Assembly: GCA_963989385.1 (NCBI GenBank)
Contig: OZ022506.1
Coordinates: 8,640,841 to 8,704,840 of the forward strand
From: Ctena decussata
Taxonomy: Eukaryota; Mollusca; Bivalvia; Lucinida; Lucinidae
Reading direction: 5' to 3'
DNA length: 64,000 bases
Below the pieces are notes generated by a model. It saw nothing but the letters and a program-made list of their open reading frames with translations. It searched no databases and had not been told where the DNA came from. Positions 22,799 to 34,099 of the stretch are shown here, piece after piece. Each line of letters begins with the position of its first letter. The first letter of the stretch is position 1. Both the position numbers and the translations under genes were made by a program.

Positions 22799-24160
22799 TG
22801 TCACACTATCGGACTTATAGATAAGTCAAGTGATCGTATAGTTTTCTAAGTTTATTGTTAGTTAACATTTCCGCAACTACTAACTACCCAGGTTCATAAT
22901 AATTCAAATTCATTGTTGCTTCTTCTTGATTTCCTAGTTACAGACTTAAGGTGGACATATACGGAAGAACTCTGTTCTTACTTGTTTATAAAACAAAACA
23001 GAGTTATTGTTCATCATCTAATTGATTAACTGTGGAGTATATACAGTTATAATACACACTAAAATGTCTACTGTAAAGATCCTAAGTTTTCGGGCACAAA
23101 GGTCTGTACAAACAGTGGAAACCGAGATCAGACTGTTCCTTAGGAACCAGAATGATCAAGATCTTCACAGTTTCCATTCCATCTGCGCATTTTTGTCGAC
23201 ATTACTCTATGGTAGAACCAAATAACAGGAAAAATAAATAGTAGGGCAATGACCGGCTGTGCTTGCAGCAGGTGCAGAATTTGGGCAGTCTGTTTTGGGG
23301 ATATTTTGAACTTAAACATTGTTTTTCTAGGAAACGAAACGGTGAAATGTTTTTTTTTTGTTTTATTCTTTAACATACAATGTAAGTTTTACTAAAATAA
23401 TATGCACAAGCATGCCCCATCAATTGAATATATTTTTCATTACGTTTTTCATGAAATTCAATTTTCTTGCATTTTTTAATGAATGTAAAACTATACTTAT
23501 TAACAAGAAAACTGCAATTTTTTGTTATCAGTTTGTTTCAAATATCCTTTATTAGAGATTCTATGATTTGCTGAAATGAAAGTGCGTTCATTTGCTAGAG
23601 ATATGTATTTAAATGGAAAATGCGTAAAAAAAGTATGTAGAAATACAAAATATTGTTTTTTAGGAAAACAAAACGGTGAAAATTGTTTTTTTTTCTTATC
23701 CTAATGTTTTATAGCTCCTTGGGTTATCTAAATGGTATAAGGGTTTGAATGCCCCGCCAATATTTCCATTCAGTATTCGTCTACCTTAAGCTAAATCCCA
23801 ATAAAAAATCCTAATCAAAATCCTAAAATCTCCCGAGCGCGATGCGCCCCTGCATTATATACTTAAAGGTCATGCTCTTCATTATCATAAAGTTCATATA
23901 GCAATTTCCATGGTGATATTGCTTACGTATTCTATGCTACCTCTATGCCTAAAGTGTTATTACCAAATAAGTTCGCGGCATATACCTGAATCGCTATTTC
24001 TTGGAAATTGTACATGCGCTTGCTCAAGTTACAGTTATGAATCATTGGCCCATTTAGGCTTCTTAAAAATATACTGGTTTCTTGAGACAGACCTACTGCA
24101 AAGAGTTCTTAGTCCCAAATAAAAATTGCTGAAAATCTAATTGCAAGTGCACTCTGTGAC
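22799..24160. repeat. Right LTR of the outer element, split by a MITE
   Basis: Aligns to 14957-15478 in two parts, 22799-22949 and 23786-24160, separated by an 836-bp insertion. The left LTR supplies the empty site: CAGACTTAAGCTAAATCC. Confidence 0.8.
22950..23785. repeat. TTAA-flanked MITE inside the right LTR
   Basis: TTAA is duplicated at 22946-22949 and 23786-23789, while the uninterrupted left LTR has it once. Ends are imperfect inverted repeats, GGTGGACATATACGG and (complement of right end) GGTAGACGAATACTG. TTAA targeting is typical of piggyBac and Kolobok families. A 'TTTTTCTAGGAAACGAAACGG' block occurs twice inside (about 23321 and 23656). No transposase. Confidence 0.8.
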
Positions 24161-25616
24161 ACACATGTGGAAAAAGCGTACGCGTAAACAAGAAAAAGCT
24201 TTAAAAAAGATAATAGGCGCAGATTAATGTTATATGTCTATGTTTGAAGATTTGACAATAACTTTCATGAATAAGTAAGCTATGTCGGTAGGCCCCCACA
24301 ACCGTAATTTTGACACTGGGTAGCAACAATGACCTATCTCAAAATTGAGCTGTCCAACTTGGAATTCCAAAATGGATCGCGGTCAATCTTGAAATTGACG
24401 TGATTTCAAAATAGTTATTAACATGTTGCACTGTGTGTTTGTTTGTGTGTATTAAACCGAAAGTAGAAATTCTTTACCAATTCTTTACATGGGTGTGACA
24501 AATACGAAGTGTGAAATTTACGGCCCAACACGGCTCATTTAAGTCTGATGTGCAATACTTATTAATGAATAGGTTTTCTAAATTTAAAGTATATTCATGA
24601 TGAACGTCAGAGAAAATCGATTTAAGTTAAAACATATGGCTGATTTCGTTATACCTGTGGAAGACAAGTCAGCGGAAAAAATGATAACGATTGACAACAA
24701 GTAAGTTTATTAATTATTATCTATTCAGCAACAGTTGAAGTGTTGTTTGAAACGTATATATTCCAGACAAAAATAAGGTTTGTAAAAGACACCAAACAAA
24801 GCACATAGGTTGTGTACATACAAGTAGCTATTTAAGTATTTGTTCTCAAAATTTTATTGATTCTCTGTAAACGTATATTCATGTGTTCAAGGATGGTCTC
24901 TACTGATTATACAATAAGCTAGATTTTAGCAAACTGGGTCGTCGAATCACTTATATAAAATATTTTATAGGACCATGCTTACCAGCACAGTTGAAGTATT
25001 ACTGAATTTCCTTTTCACCAGATACTTTGCATTTTAAATTGTTTTACATGTAATCATATATCCTGTATACGAGCAACAGTAAAATAATATCTAGCATCTA
25101 TCTGTTGAGTACTCCTCCCACCCCCCTTATCCATTGAAATAATCAAGCCCCTGTTTTCTCCGCAAATTTGATTATTTACTCGGAATCGTCAAAGTGCTTA
25201 ACTTTAATATTATAGGAAAATATTTAAAAGCTGGTTTCTTTTTACCCAAAGAATTTGGATTTTAATAATTTTCTTGCATGCAGGTCTTATCCAGCCTTGG
25301 TACCGTCGGTGATAAGACGGAGTTATTTTCTCTTCAAAGCAATCCCAAAATTGTAGATCCGTCTGTCTTACGGATCTCGATTTTTTAGGTATTTTTGGAA
25401 GAGAATATTCTAATCTATAGCCGACTGATTAACATATTTGGGGTACATAATGCAGAGAGAAAATCCAGCCTCATTGGCATATAAACACAGTATGTCCAAA
25501 ACTACAAATACAGTTGGTCGGGAAGGACACAATTACAAAGCACACACCGAAGAAGAAACGAGAAACACAAACGCCATAAAGGTGCAAAATATGTCCAATA
25601 GCAGGGAGGAATAGAG
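24161..25616. other. Intergenic stretch, no gene seen
   Basis: AT-rich. A small palindrome around 25285-25385 pairs AGATCCGTCTGTCTTACGGATCT-type blocks. No exon or element ends recognised. Confidence 0.4.
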
Positions 25617-26470
25617 GAATCAATGCAATCCGAAACTCATCCATACAGATGTGATGGAACAAAGTTGAGTACTCAGTGCCTTCCTAAAGTCATCCATACA
25701 AATGTGATGGAACACAGTTGAGGACCCAGTGCATTCCGAAACTCGTCCATATAAATGTGATGGAACAAAGTTGAGGACTCAGTGCATTCCGAAACTCATC
25801 CATACAAATGTGATTGAACACAGTTGAGCACTCAGTGCATTCCGAAACCCATCAATACAAATGTGATGATCAAAGTTGAGGACTCAGTGCATTCCGAAAC
25901 TCATCCATACAAATGTGATGGAACAAAGTTAAGGACTCTGTGCATTCCGAAACTCATCAATACAAAATTAATGTGATGATCAAAGTTGAGGACTCAGTGC
26001 ATTCCGAAACTCATCCATACAAATGTGATGGAACACAGTTGAAGACTCAATACAATCCGTGGCAGATTGTTTTAATTATTAATTAATAAATCACCCAAAC
26101 AACATTACTGCATCAGAGTTGAGGAATCAATGCAATCCGAAACTCATCCATACAAGTGTGATGGAACAAAGTTGAGGACTCAGTGTATTCCGAAACTCAT
26201 CCATACAAATGTGATTGAACACAGTTGAGGACTCAGTGCATTCCGAAACTCATCAATACAAATGTGATGATCAAAGTTGAGGACTCAGTGCATTCCGAAA
26301 CTCATCCATGCAAATGTGATGGAACAAAGTTAAGGACTCTGTGCATTCCGAAACTCATCAATACAAAATTAATGTGATGATCAAAGTTGAGGACTCAGTG
26401 CATTCCGAAACTCATCCATACAAATGTGATGGAACACAGCTGAAGACTCAATACAATCCGTGGCGGATTG
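25617..26470. repeat. 52-bp satellite array with higher-order duplication
   Basis: About 14 units built on 'GAGGACTCAGTGCATTCCGA' followed by 'AACTCATCCATACAAATGTG'. The block 25867-26074 recurs almost unchanged at 26268-26475 (offset 401 bp), including the same insert 'AAAATTAATGTGATGATC' and the odd unit ending in AATCCGTGGC. The array therefore grew recently by duplicating several units at once. Confidence 0.85.
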
Positions 26471-26490
26471 TATTAATTTTTGTTCCGTTA

Positions 26491-26695
26491 GGATCGATTC
26501 CGGTAACTTCGGACAGCGAGTAAATTCGGACATGCAATTGCAAACAGTGAAAATCCAGATGAGACGGCTCATAATGAGCCGTCTCATCAGGATTTTCACT
26601 ATTTGCCCAGTTAATTTCGTTTACATTCGAAACAACTGACATATAAAGGAAACAATGACAGTGTCCGAATTTACCTGACTTGACCTATGGTTGTG
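26491..26695. repeat. W2 hairpin MITE, copy 1
   Basis: Ends carry GGTAACTTCGGACAGCGAG and, inverted, GGTAAATTCGGACA. The centre is a perfect hairpin GATGAGACGGCTCAT/ATGAGCCGTCTCATC framed by GTGAAAATCC repeats. Related copies: 39163-39366, 54598-54886, 54948-55134 and a fragment near 53594-53650. Confidence 0.75.
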
Positions 26696-26927
26696 TTGAT
26701 GATTCTAAATGGTTACATATACTGTTTTACGAGCGAAGGAAATCACCAGCTGGACCACACTGGGCCCGACCAAAAACATTTGCTCAGTAGGCATGCCGTG
26801 TTTAGACAACGTTTCTGTTTTAGACAAAGCCCATAACGTTTGTACATTGTTGGATAGATGTCGCGAGCTTACTTGGTGTGTTTAGGTAGCGACTGCCGTA
26901 TGCGCCGTCATTTCGCCTTAGGCTTTA

Positions 26928-27834
26928 CTAGGGTCATCCAAAAAGTTCTGTCACTGGCTTATATCTCGAAAACGAAAAGTGATATTCACCTAAAATAAAA
27001 ACCATTCAGAAACCCTGTTTTTTTATCACGTAGCTGTTAAAAACTGATTCTTGTATCAATGATATAACATTCACAATCTGCTTTAAAAGAAGGGTACCCT
27101 CACCCTACCGGCAAATTAGTAGATACAACTCCGGCAATAATCAATGAAGGGATATCTATTATCGCTGCCCGGTGCCTACGATATCTCAGGTACTAATAAA
27201 CACAGAGAAAAAATCTCCAAGTGATTCTGTCCATCTTAAAGAGTTTACAGCATTTCGTAATCTCAACTTTATGCAAACAACGCCATAGGAAAATCGACTA
27301 GGTCATGTTCTAAGTTCAAAAGCTTCATAAACATATAATATTTCAAATTCTGAAGCATATCTTTACTGCAGTAGATCATGACAATGTGTTCTCAATCAAA
27401 ATTTCAGAAAAGATCCCTAAAATGAAGGCACAGTGGGTCCTTGAAAATTACGTGACTGTGTATTTCACCATATTTCATATATCAATATTTTTCATCGCAT
27501 ATAATAGACAGAAGTCGCTGATTTTTATGTAGTGTCTCACAAAATGCAATAGACAGCAACCATCAAAATTTCAGAACCCTGCGATATGTTATTGACGAGA
27601 TATGCAGCAAGAATCACAAGCCAGCAGAAAAACAAAATCATGAAAATAGGCCACTGTCAAATATAAGGTCTGTATTTGAGCTTATAACTAAAACAGATGG
27701 CATGTTTGCACCATTTACTTGATATCAGTATAAAGATAAAAGATTGTTCTTTTGATTGTTGCAAACCGTGGTAAGCTATCACGTCTGTGAGCAAAGTTAT
27801 GAGTCCAGTGACAGAACTTTTTGGACGATCCTCG
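26928..27834. repeat. Mariner-type MITE, copy 1
   Basis: Terminal inverted repeats (left CTAGGGTCATCCAAAAAGTT, right complement CGAGGATCGTCCAAAAAGTT) are bordered by TA on both sides. The CGAGGGTCATCC type of end is typical of mariner. The 907-bp interior has no transposase frame. A second copy in opposite orientation lies at 31783-32708. Confidence 0.8.
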
Positions 27835-28149
27835 TACTCGCTGTTCTTTAAATAAATTGAGGCGGAAGCAAAGTTGTCGACCATGATTGGGTTTACCAAC
27901 ATTTACCGAAGTCAGATTCAAAACAAACAGCCAGTTAGAAAAATGTTTTCGGACCGACTTTCCGAACTGGCATTCCGTCGAAAAGAGCTCGTATTGGCGC
28001 AGATGAGAAGTCATGGCATCATATACCTACTGGGATGTTCATTGAGTCCGGAGTATCTATTTATTGGTTATCCCCTCGGGATAACCATATCAAGATAGGA
28101 ATTCGTACTCGATTGTACGCCGTTTCCTTTTGCTTTGCTTTCGCCGTTT

Positions 28150-28620
28150 CCTACAGATCCCACTATCTCCTGGTACTTCTACATTTGGCACACCCAGCCA
28201 CAGGGTTCTCGCCAGCATCGCTAATGCATGATCTTTATAGCTTATATCTTAAAATCCTTTATGTCACCTTATACAAACAGTTACCTGATAGTTCAGTTAG
28301 CATTTTACAGTGCAGATAAATAACAAGTTCTACTTGATTAATGCAGGTTCCACTATTTACCGGTACTTGCTCCCATAGTTTGGCGCACCCAGCTGCAGGG
28401 TCCCTTCCAGCATTGCTAAGACATGATCTGTAAAACTTATCCTGAAGACTTCATCTCGCCTAATACAAGAATCTCACCTAATACAAGCACTTACCAGAGA
28501 GTACAGTCCACTTACGAAGAGCCATTACTAAACTGGACAGGTCATCTAACAAAAGTTAATAGCACTGAAGCTCACCTGTTACAAGCAATCACTAGACAAA
28601 ACGACTAAACTGTCAAACTC
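28150..28620. repeat. Diverged tandem duplication (~200-bp unit)
   Basis: The block 'CTGGTACTTCTACATTTGGC', 'ACACCCAGCCACAGGGTTCTC' and 'GCATGATCTTTATAGC' near 28168-28250 recurs with changes near 28360-28445. The two units are bracketed by GGGATAACC blocks (about 28078 and 28727, in inverted orders). Confidence 0.5.
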
Positions 28621-28925
28621 GCCACTTACCTAAAGCTTCAACAAATCCAAGAATACAATAAAATTAACTTGTATTGCCGCCATTTTTCTGCTTTACCACT
28701 TGTATCCTATAGATTCATTTGCTAAGGGATAACCTCTCAAGCTTTTTCAAAAGCTAAACTTGTCTTAAGATTGGATACACTTATAGCAGTTTTCCCTCCC
28801 TTATCATAAGTAATACTTCTTAAAGAAAAACATGATATCACAAAAATGACCCCTTTCTCTGATATAGCGGGCAAACATATAGGTATGTCCATTCACATTA
28901 TTCATATAATGTTTTTTCGTTGCAG

Positions 28926-29008
28926 GAAGAAGTGACTGATATCGCAAACGTAGATAAATACATATACAATTGCATCACAATGTTGAAGATTCTTTCGTCT
29001 AGACTGTC
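28926..29008 (+). promoter_or_regulatory. Gene A 5' UTR with uORF overlapping the start codon
   Basis: A TTTTTTCGTTGCAG acceptor ends at 28925, so an upstream non-coding exon is likely. An ATG at 28980 opens a 10-codon uORF whose TGA (29010-29012) overlaps the main ATG (29009-29011) as ATGA, an arrangement that permits termination-reinitiation. Gene B has the same overlap. Confidence 0.55.
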
Positions 29009-29185
29009 ATGACTTCAAAGAAATACGACTACACCGTTGTCCCACCAACTGAAGAGTATAGTCCAGCCGGTGCTACAGAAATTGTATTGGCAGTTACAGT
29101 TGCAGTTTCTCTGTTCAGTTGTGTTTGTTGTGTGCTATACTGTAAAGGCTTTTTCAAACGGAAAACAAGAACTAATCAGCGACCG
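29009..29185 (+). CDS. PY-adaptor gene A, exon 1 (membrane exon)
   Basis: Encodes residues 1-59 of a predicted 204-residue protein. There is a ~22-residue polar N-terminus, one hydrophobic helix (about 23-45, with a CVCC cluster suited to palmitoylation), and a basic stop-transfer segment (FFKRKTR). No cleavable signal peptide is apparent, so a type III topology (short outside, long inside) is inferred. The exon ends ...CGACCG|GTAAGC at 29185, a strong donor on a codon boundary (phase 0). Genes B and C have the same exon plan and phase. The intron is 29186-30768. Confidence 0.75.
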
Positions 29186-29245
29186 GTAAGCTATCTATTA
29201 TTATTAACAATTTTACGTTTGGAAAGATAGAATGAAAGAGATGAC

Positions 29246-29483
29246 TGAGCTGCGACACGAGAAAACCAACAATGTGGTTGTGCGCCCAGCGTAGATTCAG
29301 ATCAGCCTGGGCATCCGCCCAGTCTGATCAGAGTCTTCGTTGTCCGCATGGAGGTAGCTTAGACCCGTAGCTACCATTTAAGCCTTTAGTGAAGAGTCTG
29401 ATTACACTGGGCGGATGCCTAGGCTGATCTGAGTCTGCCCTGGGCGCACAACCACATTGTTGGTTTTCTCGTGTCGCGGCTCA
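29246..29483. repeat. W1 hairpin MITE, copy 2 (intron of gene A)
   Basis: Full-length palindromic copy starting TGAGCTGCGACACGA and ending TCGTGTCGCGGCTCA, 60 bp after the gene A donor. Confidence 0.85.
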
Positions 29484-29585
29484 TGTATGTTTTTTGTCAC
29501 ATCCTGGAAACTGCTTTAGTCTGATCGGGGCGCATGCATATCTTTGAAGATTTGTTTCCAGAAAATTCTTGTTATCCCCGCAAAT

Positions 29586-29648
29586 AGTAGTAGTAGTAGT
29601 AGTTATAATGATAGTGATAATAAATAAATAAATAAATAAATAAATAAA
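29586..29648. repeat. (TAG)n / (AAAT)n microsatellites
   Basis: About five TAG units followed, after a short spacer, by about six AAAT units. Confidence 0.8.
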
Positions 29649-30247
29649 AGGATTCCGGAATTTACTTCTCTTGTAACAGTTTTTTTTTAATAACTAGTTT
29701 ACATTATAACACTAGTGTACTTTAATCAAATACACAGTTCCGAGAATAGCCGCTAAGCTCCGCCTGCTTAGTTACTGTTACTACGTCTTACAAGCTTACA
29801 AAAAATGGCGGAAAAACAAATGACAAAGGCAAGTGTCTGCTAAATCTTGGCGATCTATGGCGAAGAATCAGCCTTCTCATGAGCTACACATAGCAGTTGG
29901 CGCATCATGCATTTCCGATACGTTCTGTTCTTGCAAAGCAGGGAAAGTTTATTAAAAGTGGCGTTCGTTTGTTTTCTTTAAACAGGTATACATCCCTCCA
30001 GTAGCTGTGAGGTAAAATCACGGAGTTATGTTGGATATTGGCCACGTGCGCTTTGTTTGTGAGACTATGTCACGTGCTAAGTTGCCGTTGCATTGGTCAG
30101 GTATACGCTATCAGGTGATTTTAAGTGACATTCTGGGTGTGGCTCGGAACCGTGTATTGTTTATAAACTATACAAGAACTGTATTTACCTCCTCCAAAGT
30201 TTTAACTTAAAGTGTGTTAGTCCTTCTCTGCCTTCTGTACCACAAAA

Positions 30248-30325
30248 GGTTCAGGAAACAGTGCAGACCCAGATCAGATGCCACATAATGTGGCGTCTGA
30301 TCTGGGTATACAATGTTTGCATATA
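30248..30325. repeat. Short hairpin, W3-like core
   Basis: CCCAGATCAGATGCCACAT is followed directly by its complement, framed by AACAGTGCAGA and ACAATGTTTGC. It resembles the central hairpin of the piggyBac-type MITE at 34100-34320. Confidence 0.6.
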
Positions 30326-30380
30326 GAACGTTATTGGTCCTTATAGATAAAAATAATAAAATAATAATCAAACTAAACTA

Positions 30381-30540
30381 GGAGCGGCTGTAGCGTAGTG
30401 GATAACACTCCAGACTACCAATCCAGGGGTCGCAGGTTCGATCCCCCGCTTCTCCGGTCTTTCGGATGAGACTTTAAACCGAGGTCCCGTCTCCATATGA
30501 CCTCGTTGTTGGTGGGACGTTAAACCCGAGTTCACTCACT
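30381..30540 (+). repeat. tRNA-derived SINE with perfect 12-bp target duplication
   Basis: The head has pol III A-box-like (TAGCGTAGTGGATAA, 30391-30405) and B-box (GGTTCGATCCC, 30435-30445) sequences. A non-tRNA body follows with GACCTCGTTGTTGGTGGGAC and GTTAAACCC. CAAACTAAACTA flanks both ends exactly (30369-30380 and 30541-30552). Intact boxes and a perfect duplication indicate a young LINE-mobilised insertion, here in the intron of gene A. Confidence 0.88.
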
Positions 30541-30768
30541 CAAACTAAACTAAACCAGACACCCCTTAAATGACAAATGGACTCATCCAATATATAATGA
30601 CAGGTGAGTTCACTAGCCCTAAACTTGGACGGACACTCGGCGCCAGGTGTGTGCAACTATGGTTACGTACCCCTGAGCCACTTTGGGAACGTCGTTACGA
30701 GAACTGAAACAGAACAAATGTACATAAATGGCTCAATTGTATGTCTGTTTTTCTTTTCTTACATTCAG

Positions 30769-31206
30769 ATGCCATCATATCAAAGACCACGAACACCAAG
30801 ACGAACACAAACACAAACACCAGAACGAATGGATCGCAGAGAACCTGGTGACATTTTGGACACGGAAGAGCGTCCTCTGACAGATTTGGTACCTGTGGCG
30901 TCATCGGAAGAGTCTCTTGGCATGGGATATAGAACTGACAATATAAATGGTTTGCCCAGTTTGGATAACAACGAAGCAAGGTCTAGCACTAATTTACACG
31001 TAGTTGTCCATACAAATGATGGGACACGTTCGGGCACTGAGGAAGCGATTTCTGATAGACATGACACAACTTACTCATTAACACCTCCACCCCTATATCA
31101 TGGACTGGACAGAATATGCCCGTTGGTTTCGACAGAATTACAGTCCCCGCCATCGTATGATGATTTTATGGCAAAACCTGAGATCTACACACAAGTACCG
31201 CGGTGA
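30769..31206 (+). CDS. PY-adaptor gene A, exon 2 (cytoplasmic tail)
   Basis: Residues 60-204. The acceptor TTCTTACATTCAG ends at 30768 and joins in phase 0 to exon 1. The tail is low-complexity, first Arg/Pro/Thr/Gln-rich, then Ser/Asp/Glu-rich, and predicted disordered. Near the C-terminus are two PY boxes, PPLYHGL (PPLY 166-169) and PPSYDDF (PPSY 186-189), each also a YxxPhi signal, then Y199, exactly ten residues after Y189. PPxYxxL-type boxes recruit NEDD4-family HECT ligases and YxxPhi binds AP-2 in known proteins; both roles here are inference. Stop TGA 31204-31206. No named family recognised. Confidence 0.75.
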   Translation: MPSYQRPRTPRRTQTQTPERMDRREPGDILDTEERPLTDLVPVASSEESLGMGYRTDNINGLPSLDNNEARSSTNLHVVVHTNDGTRSGTEEAISDRHDTTYSLTPPPLYHGLDRICPLVSTELQSPPSYDDFMAKPEIYTQVPR

Positions 31207-31782
31207 TAATTAAGAAATAATTGTTCCTAACCCGAGACCACATGGTATTGGAGGACAATCCACGAAAGATTCATTCAGACGGCGAAGCCGGAGCAAATAT
31301 TCGCATCTGCCTGACAACACTTATGTTAATCAGCGATAATTAACGGGCGAAGAAAAATATTGCGAGGTTTTTTGAAGCGGACATCGACAGAAGTAGGGGA
31401 GACCGGGGATAGTTGATGCAATGCGAATAAAAAGACAATGACGTCATTATGGACGTCAGAAATAACGAATTTAAGTAGTCATTGACAGTCGCCATCTTTT
31501 CCTGAAGTTTTGCCGAATTTGGAAAACAAATGAGAATTTGGTGAAGAAAAGTTCATTTTTGACACACATAAGTAAAGTTAAAGGTATTTTGCAATTTTTC
31601 GTTTAGTGCGCATTTGTTTCTAGTGTTCATAATTCATTTATGCACACAGGTAGAGAAATCTTTCATCTTCAAACTTATACGCTCTTCTGAAGGAAAAAAA
31701 TGTGTATTAATTGTCTACCTTGCTGAATGTCACGTGGGGCACGGTTGGGGCAAGTTGATGCAATGACCATGGGGTACGTTTA
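31207..31782. other. 3' flank of gene A
   Basis: Candidate 3' UTR. The phrase 'GTTGATGCAATG' occurs near 31412 and 31756 in a GGGG-rich setting on either side of ~340 bp. No further exon seen. Confidence 0.35.
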
Positions 31783-32708
31783 CGAGGATCGTCCTAAAAG
31801 TTCTGTCACTGGACTCATAACTTTGCTCACAGACGTGATAGCTTACCACAGTTTGCAACAATCAAAAGATCAATCTTTTATCTTTATACTGATATCAGGT
31901 ACATGGTGAAAACGTGCCATCTGGTTGAGTTATGAGCTCAAATACAGTTTTTCTATTTGACACTGGCCTATTTTCATGATTTTTGTTTTTCTGCAGGCTC
32001 AGTTTGTGATTCATGCTGCGTATCTCGTCAATAACATATTGCAGGATTCTGAAATTTTCAGGGTTGCTGTCTATTGCATTATGTGGGGCACTACATAAAA
32101 ATCAGCGACTTCTGTTAATTATATGCGATGCAAAAGATTGATATCTATGGTGTCACAGAAATCTTGTGAAATACACAGTCACTTGATTTTCAAGGACCCA
32201 TTGTGCTTTCATTTTAGGAAACTTTTTTGGAATTTTGATTGAGATCACATTGTCATGATCTACTGCAGTAAATATATGCTTCAGAATTTGAAATATTATA
32301 CATTTATGAAGCTTTTGTACTTAGAACATGACCTAGTCGATTTTCCTATGGCGCTGTTTGCAAAATGTTGAGAATAAGAAATGCTGTTAACTCTTTAAAA
32401 TGGACAGAATGACTTGGATATGTTTTCGCTGTGTTTATTAGCACCTGAGATATCGTAGGCACAAGGCAGCGATAATAGACATCCCTTCATTGGACATTGC
32501 CGGAGTTGCATCTACTAATTTGCCAGTGGGTTGAGAGTACCCTTCTTTAAAGCACATTGCGAATGTTATGTCATTGATACAAGGATCAGTTTTTCACAGC
32601 TATGTGATAAAAAAAACGGCGTTTCTGAATGTTTTTTTTTATTTCAGGCGAATGCCACTTTTCATTTCGAGATATGAGCCAGTGACAGAATTTTTTGGAT
32701 GACCCTCG
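31783..32708. repeat. Mariner-type MITE, copy 2 (inverted)
   Basis: 926 bp, TA on both sides, left end CGAGGATCGTCCTAAAAGTT, right end complement CGAGGGTCATCC. It is the reverse complement of the copy at 26928-27834 along its whole length, so the two can pair in trans over ~0.9 kb and bracket gene A. Confidence 0.82.
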
Positions 32709-34095
32709 TATACACCATAGAATCCTATTGGACTGCATGAGCTGTATATTTGATGGGCTTGATCTCTAACTGATGTAGAACTATGTACAATAGTTTGAGC
32801 ATTTCGGATTTGTTGTATTATTTTATTATATTCAAAAAATATGCAATGGCATTCGAGCCATGTGCAATTCCCACAATTTACATGTGCGCCCAGCGAAGAC
32901 TCAATACAACCTGCGCATCCGCGAAGTCTAATCAGAGTCTTTGCTGTGCGCCCTATGGAAAGCTAAGGACCCATACCTTTTCGTGTGGCCAGTGAAGACT
33001 CTGACCCGACTGTCCTGAAGCAAAGGCTTCCTCTTTTTTAAAACCAAACTGTGCCATAATTAGGACAGCTACAGTGACAAAGGACTTCTATGCTTAAGGC
33101 GTGAATTTTCCCCATGATTTAAAAGTTATACGGATCACTGACTTTTGCTTTGCATTTATGACTATGACATGTAACTTGCATGGAAAATGAATTTTCAAGT
33201 GGTTTTGTCTATGTAAAGTACGTTAAACATACGTTGACGTTGACGTCATTGTTGAGATAAATTGTAAATTATCCTCAAACTGATCGTTGAAATAATGATT
33301 TATTGTATACATTTCACCCTTTTTTGACTTACATTGCTTACATAACAGACAACACTGGATAGTTTTGACTATATGTATGTGACCTTGACCTCATTTCAAG
33401 GTCATGGTACACAATAAAATCCTTGAAGATCATAGTGCTACTGTTGACCCTTCTTCTTCTTTGGCTTATTGAGTATCGTTCCCCCCGTGACCCAGCTTCC
33501 CACTCATATATATTGCGTACTTCCATCGCATAAGTCTGCTGCATGAAGGAAATGCTGGGTCACGGGGGGGAAGTACTTGTATCTTAGTTATAGTGAAGCG
33601 TTCTCTTTTGGCCGCTTTGACCGGAAGTATAACTGTGGTTTTGCATGTTTAAATGCCAGTCAGGCGTAACAAGAAGAAAACCATTGCTTTGTATTGTGAT
33701 ATGCATGTATTTAGCATGCATTTATGACAAAAATGTATGAAATGAATGACTGATTTCAATATTTTTATTACCTCAAAAATTGAGGTATGCGAAAACCTTG
33801 AACCAAGGGTAGGTAGAGTCAGACTGGATTATCTCCCCATGTCTTTGGGTCTGAATCACAAATGATCTGATTTCATATGGCTTACATATTTGTGGAAGCT
33901 CCGCTAAGTAAAAAATGCACACTTAATACTTTTGAAAATTCGGACCTGTCGCGCCGGTCTAATGGGGAAAATCCTCGCCTTAATCGAAGAAGTCCTTTCT
34001 AGATTGTTATACGGTAGTTTGCCTCAATACTCTTCAATTATCTATGATCTGTGATTGTGACACTTCTTTGGAAGGGGCGTAAATAGGGGCTATTT
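32709..34095. other. Intergenic stretch with degenerate W1 copy and a small palindrome
   Basis: A decayed W1 copy spans about 32876-33020 (GCGCCCAGCGAAGACTCA...). A ~90-bp palindrome at 33478-33570 has arms CCCCCCGTGACCCAGC and GCTGGGTCACGGGGGG. No gene seen. Confidence 0.5.
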
Positions 34096-34099
34096 TAAC

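Larger units (their letters stand above)
14957..24160 (+). mobile_element. Outer LTR element with nested copia insertion
   Basis: Two copies of a ~522-bp terminal repeat (14957-15478 and 22799-24160, the latter enlarged by a MITE) start TGTCACAC and end TCTGTGAC. The outside flanks share ACACA on both sides (before 14957 and after 24160), a candidate 5-bp target duplication. Once the copia element at 17423-22181 and the MITE at 22950-23785 are subtracted, the interior is about 2.6 kb with no gag or pol similarity. This is a non-autonomous (LARD-like) element. Its two LTRs differ at roughly a dozen positions by eye, more than the copia LTRs, consistent with the copia insertion being later. Orientation is arbitrary. 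Confidence 0.75.

Noticed and set aside
25617..26470. CRISPR-like array
   Set aside because: Units are contiguous and vary throughout with no constant repeat/unique spacer pattern, and the DNA is eukaryotic.
30381..30450. tRNA gene
   Set aside because: Good A/B boxes, but it continues into a SINE body and is bordered by a 12-bp target duplication; it does not fold as a complete tRNA gene by eye.
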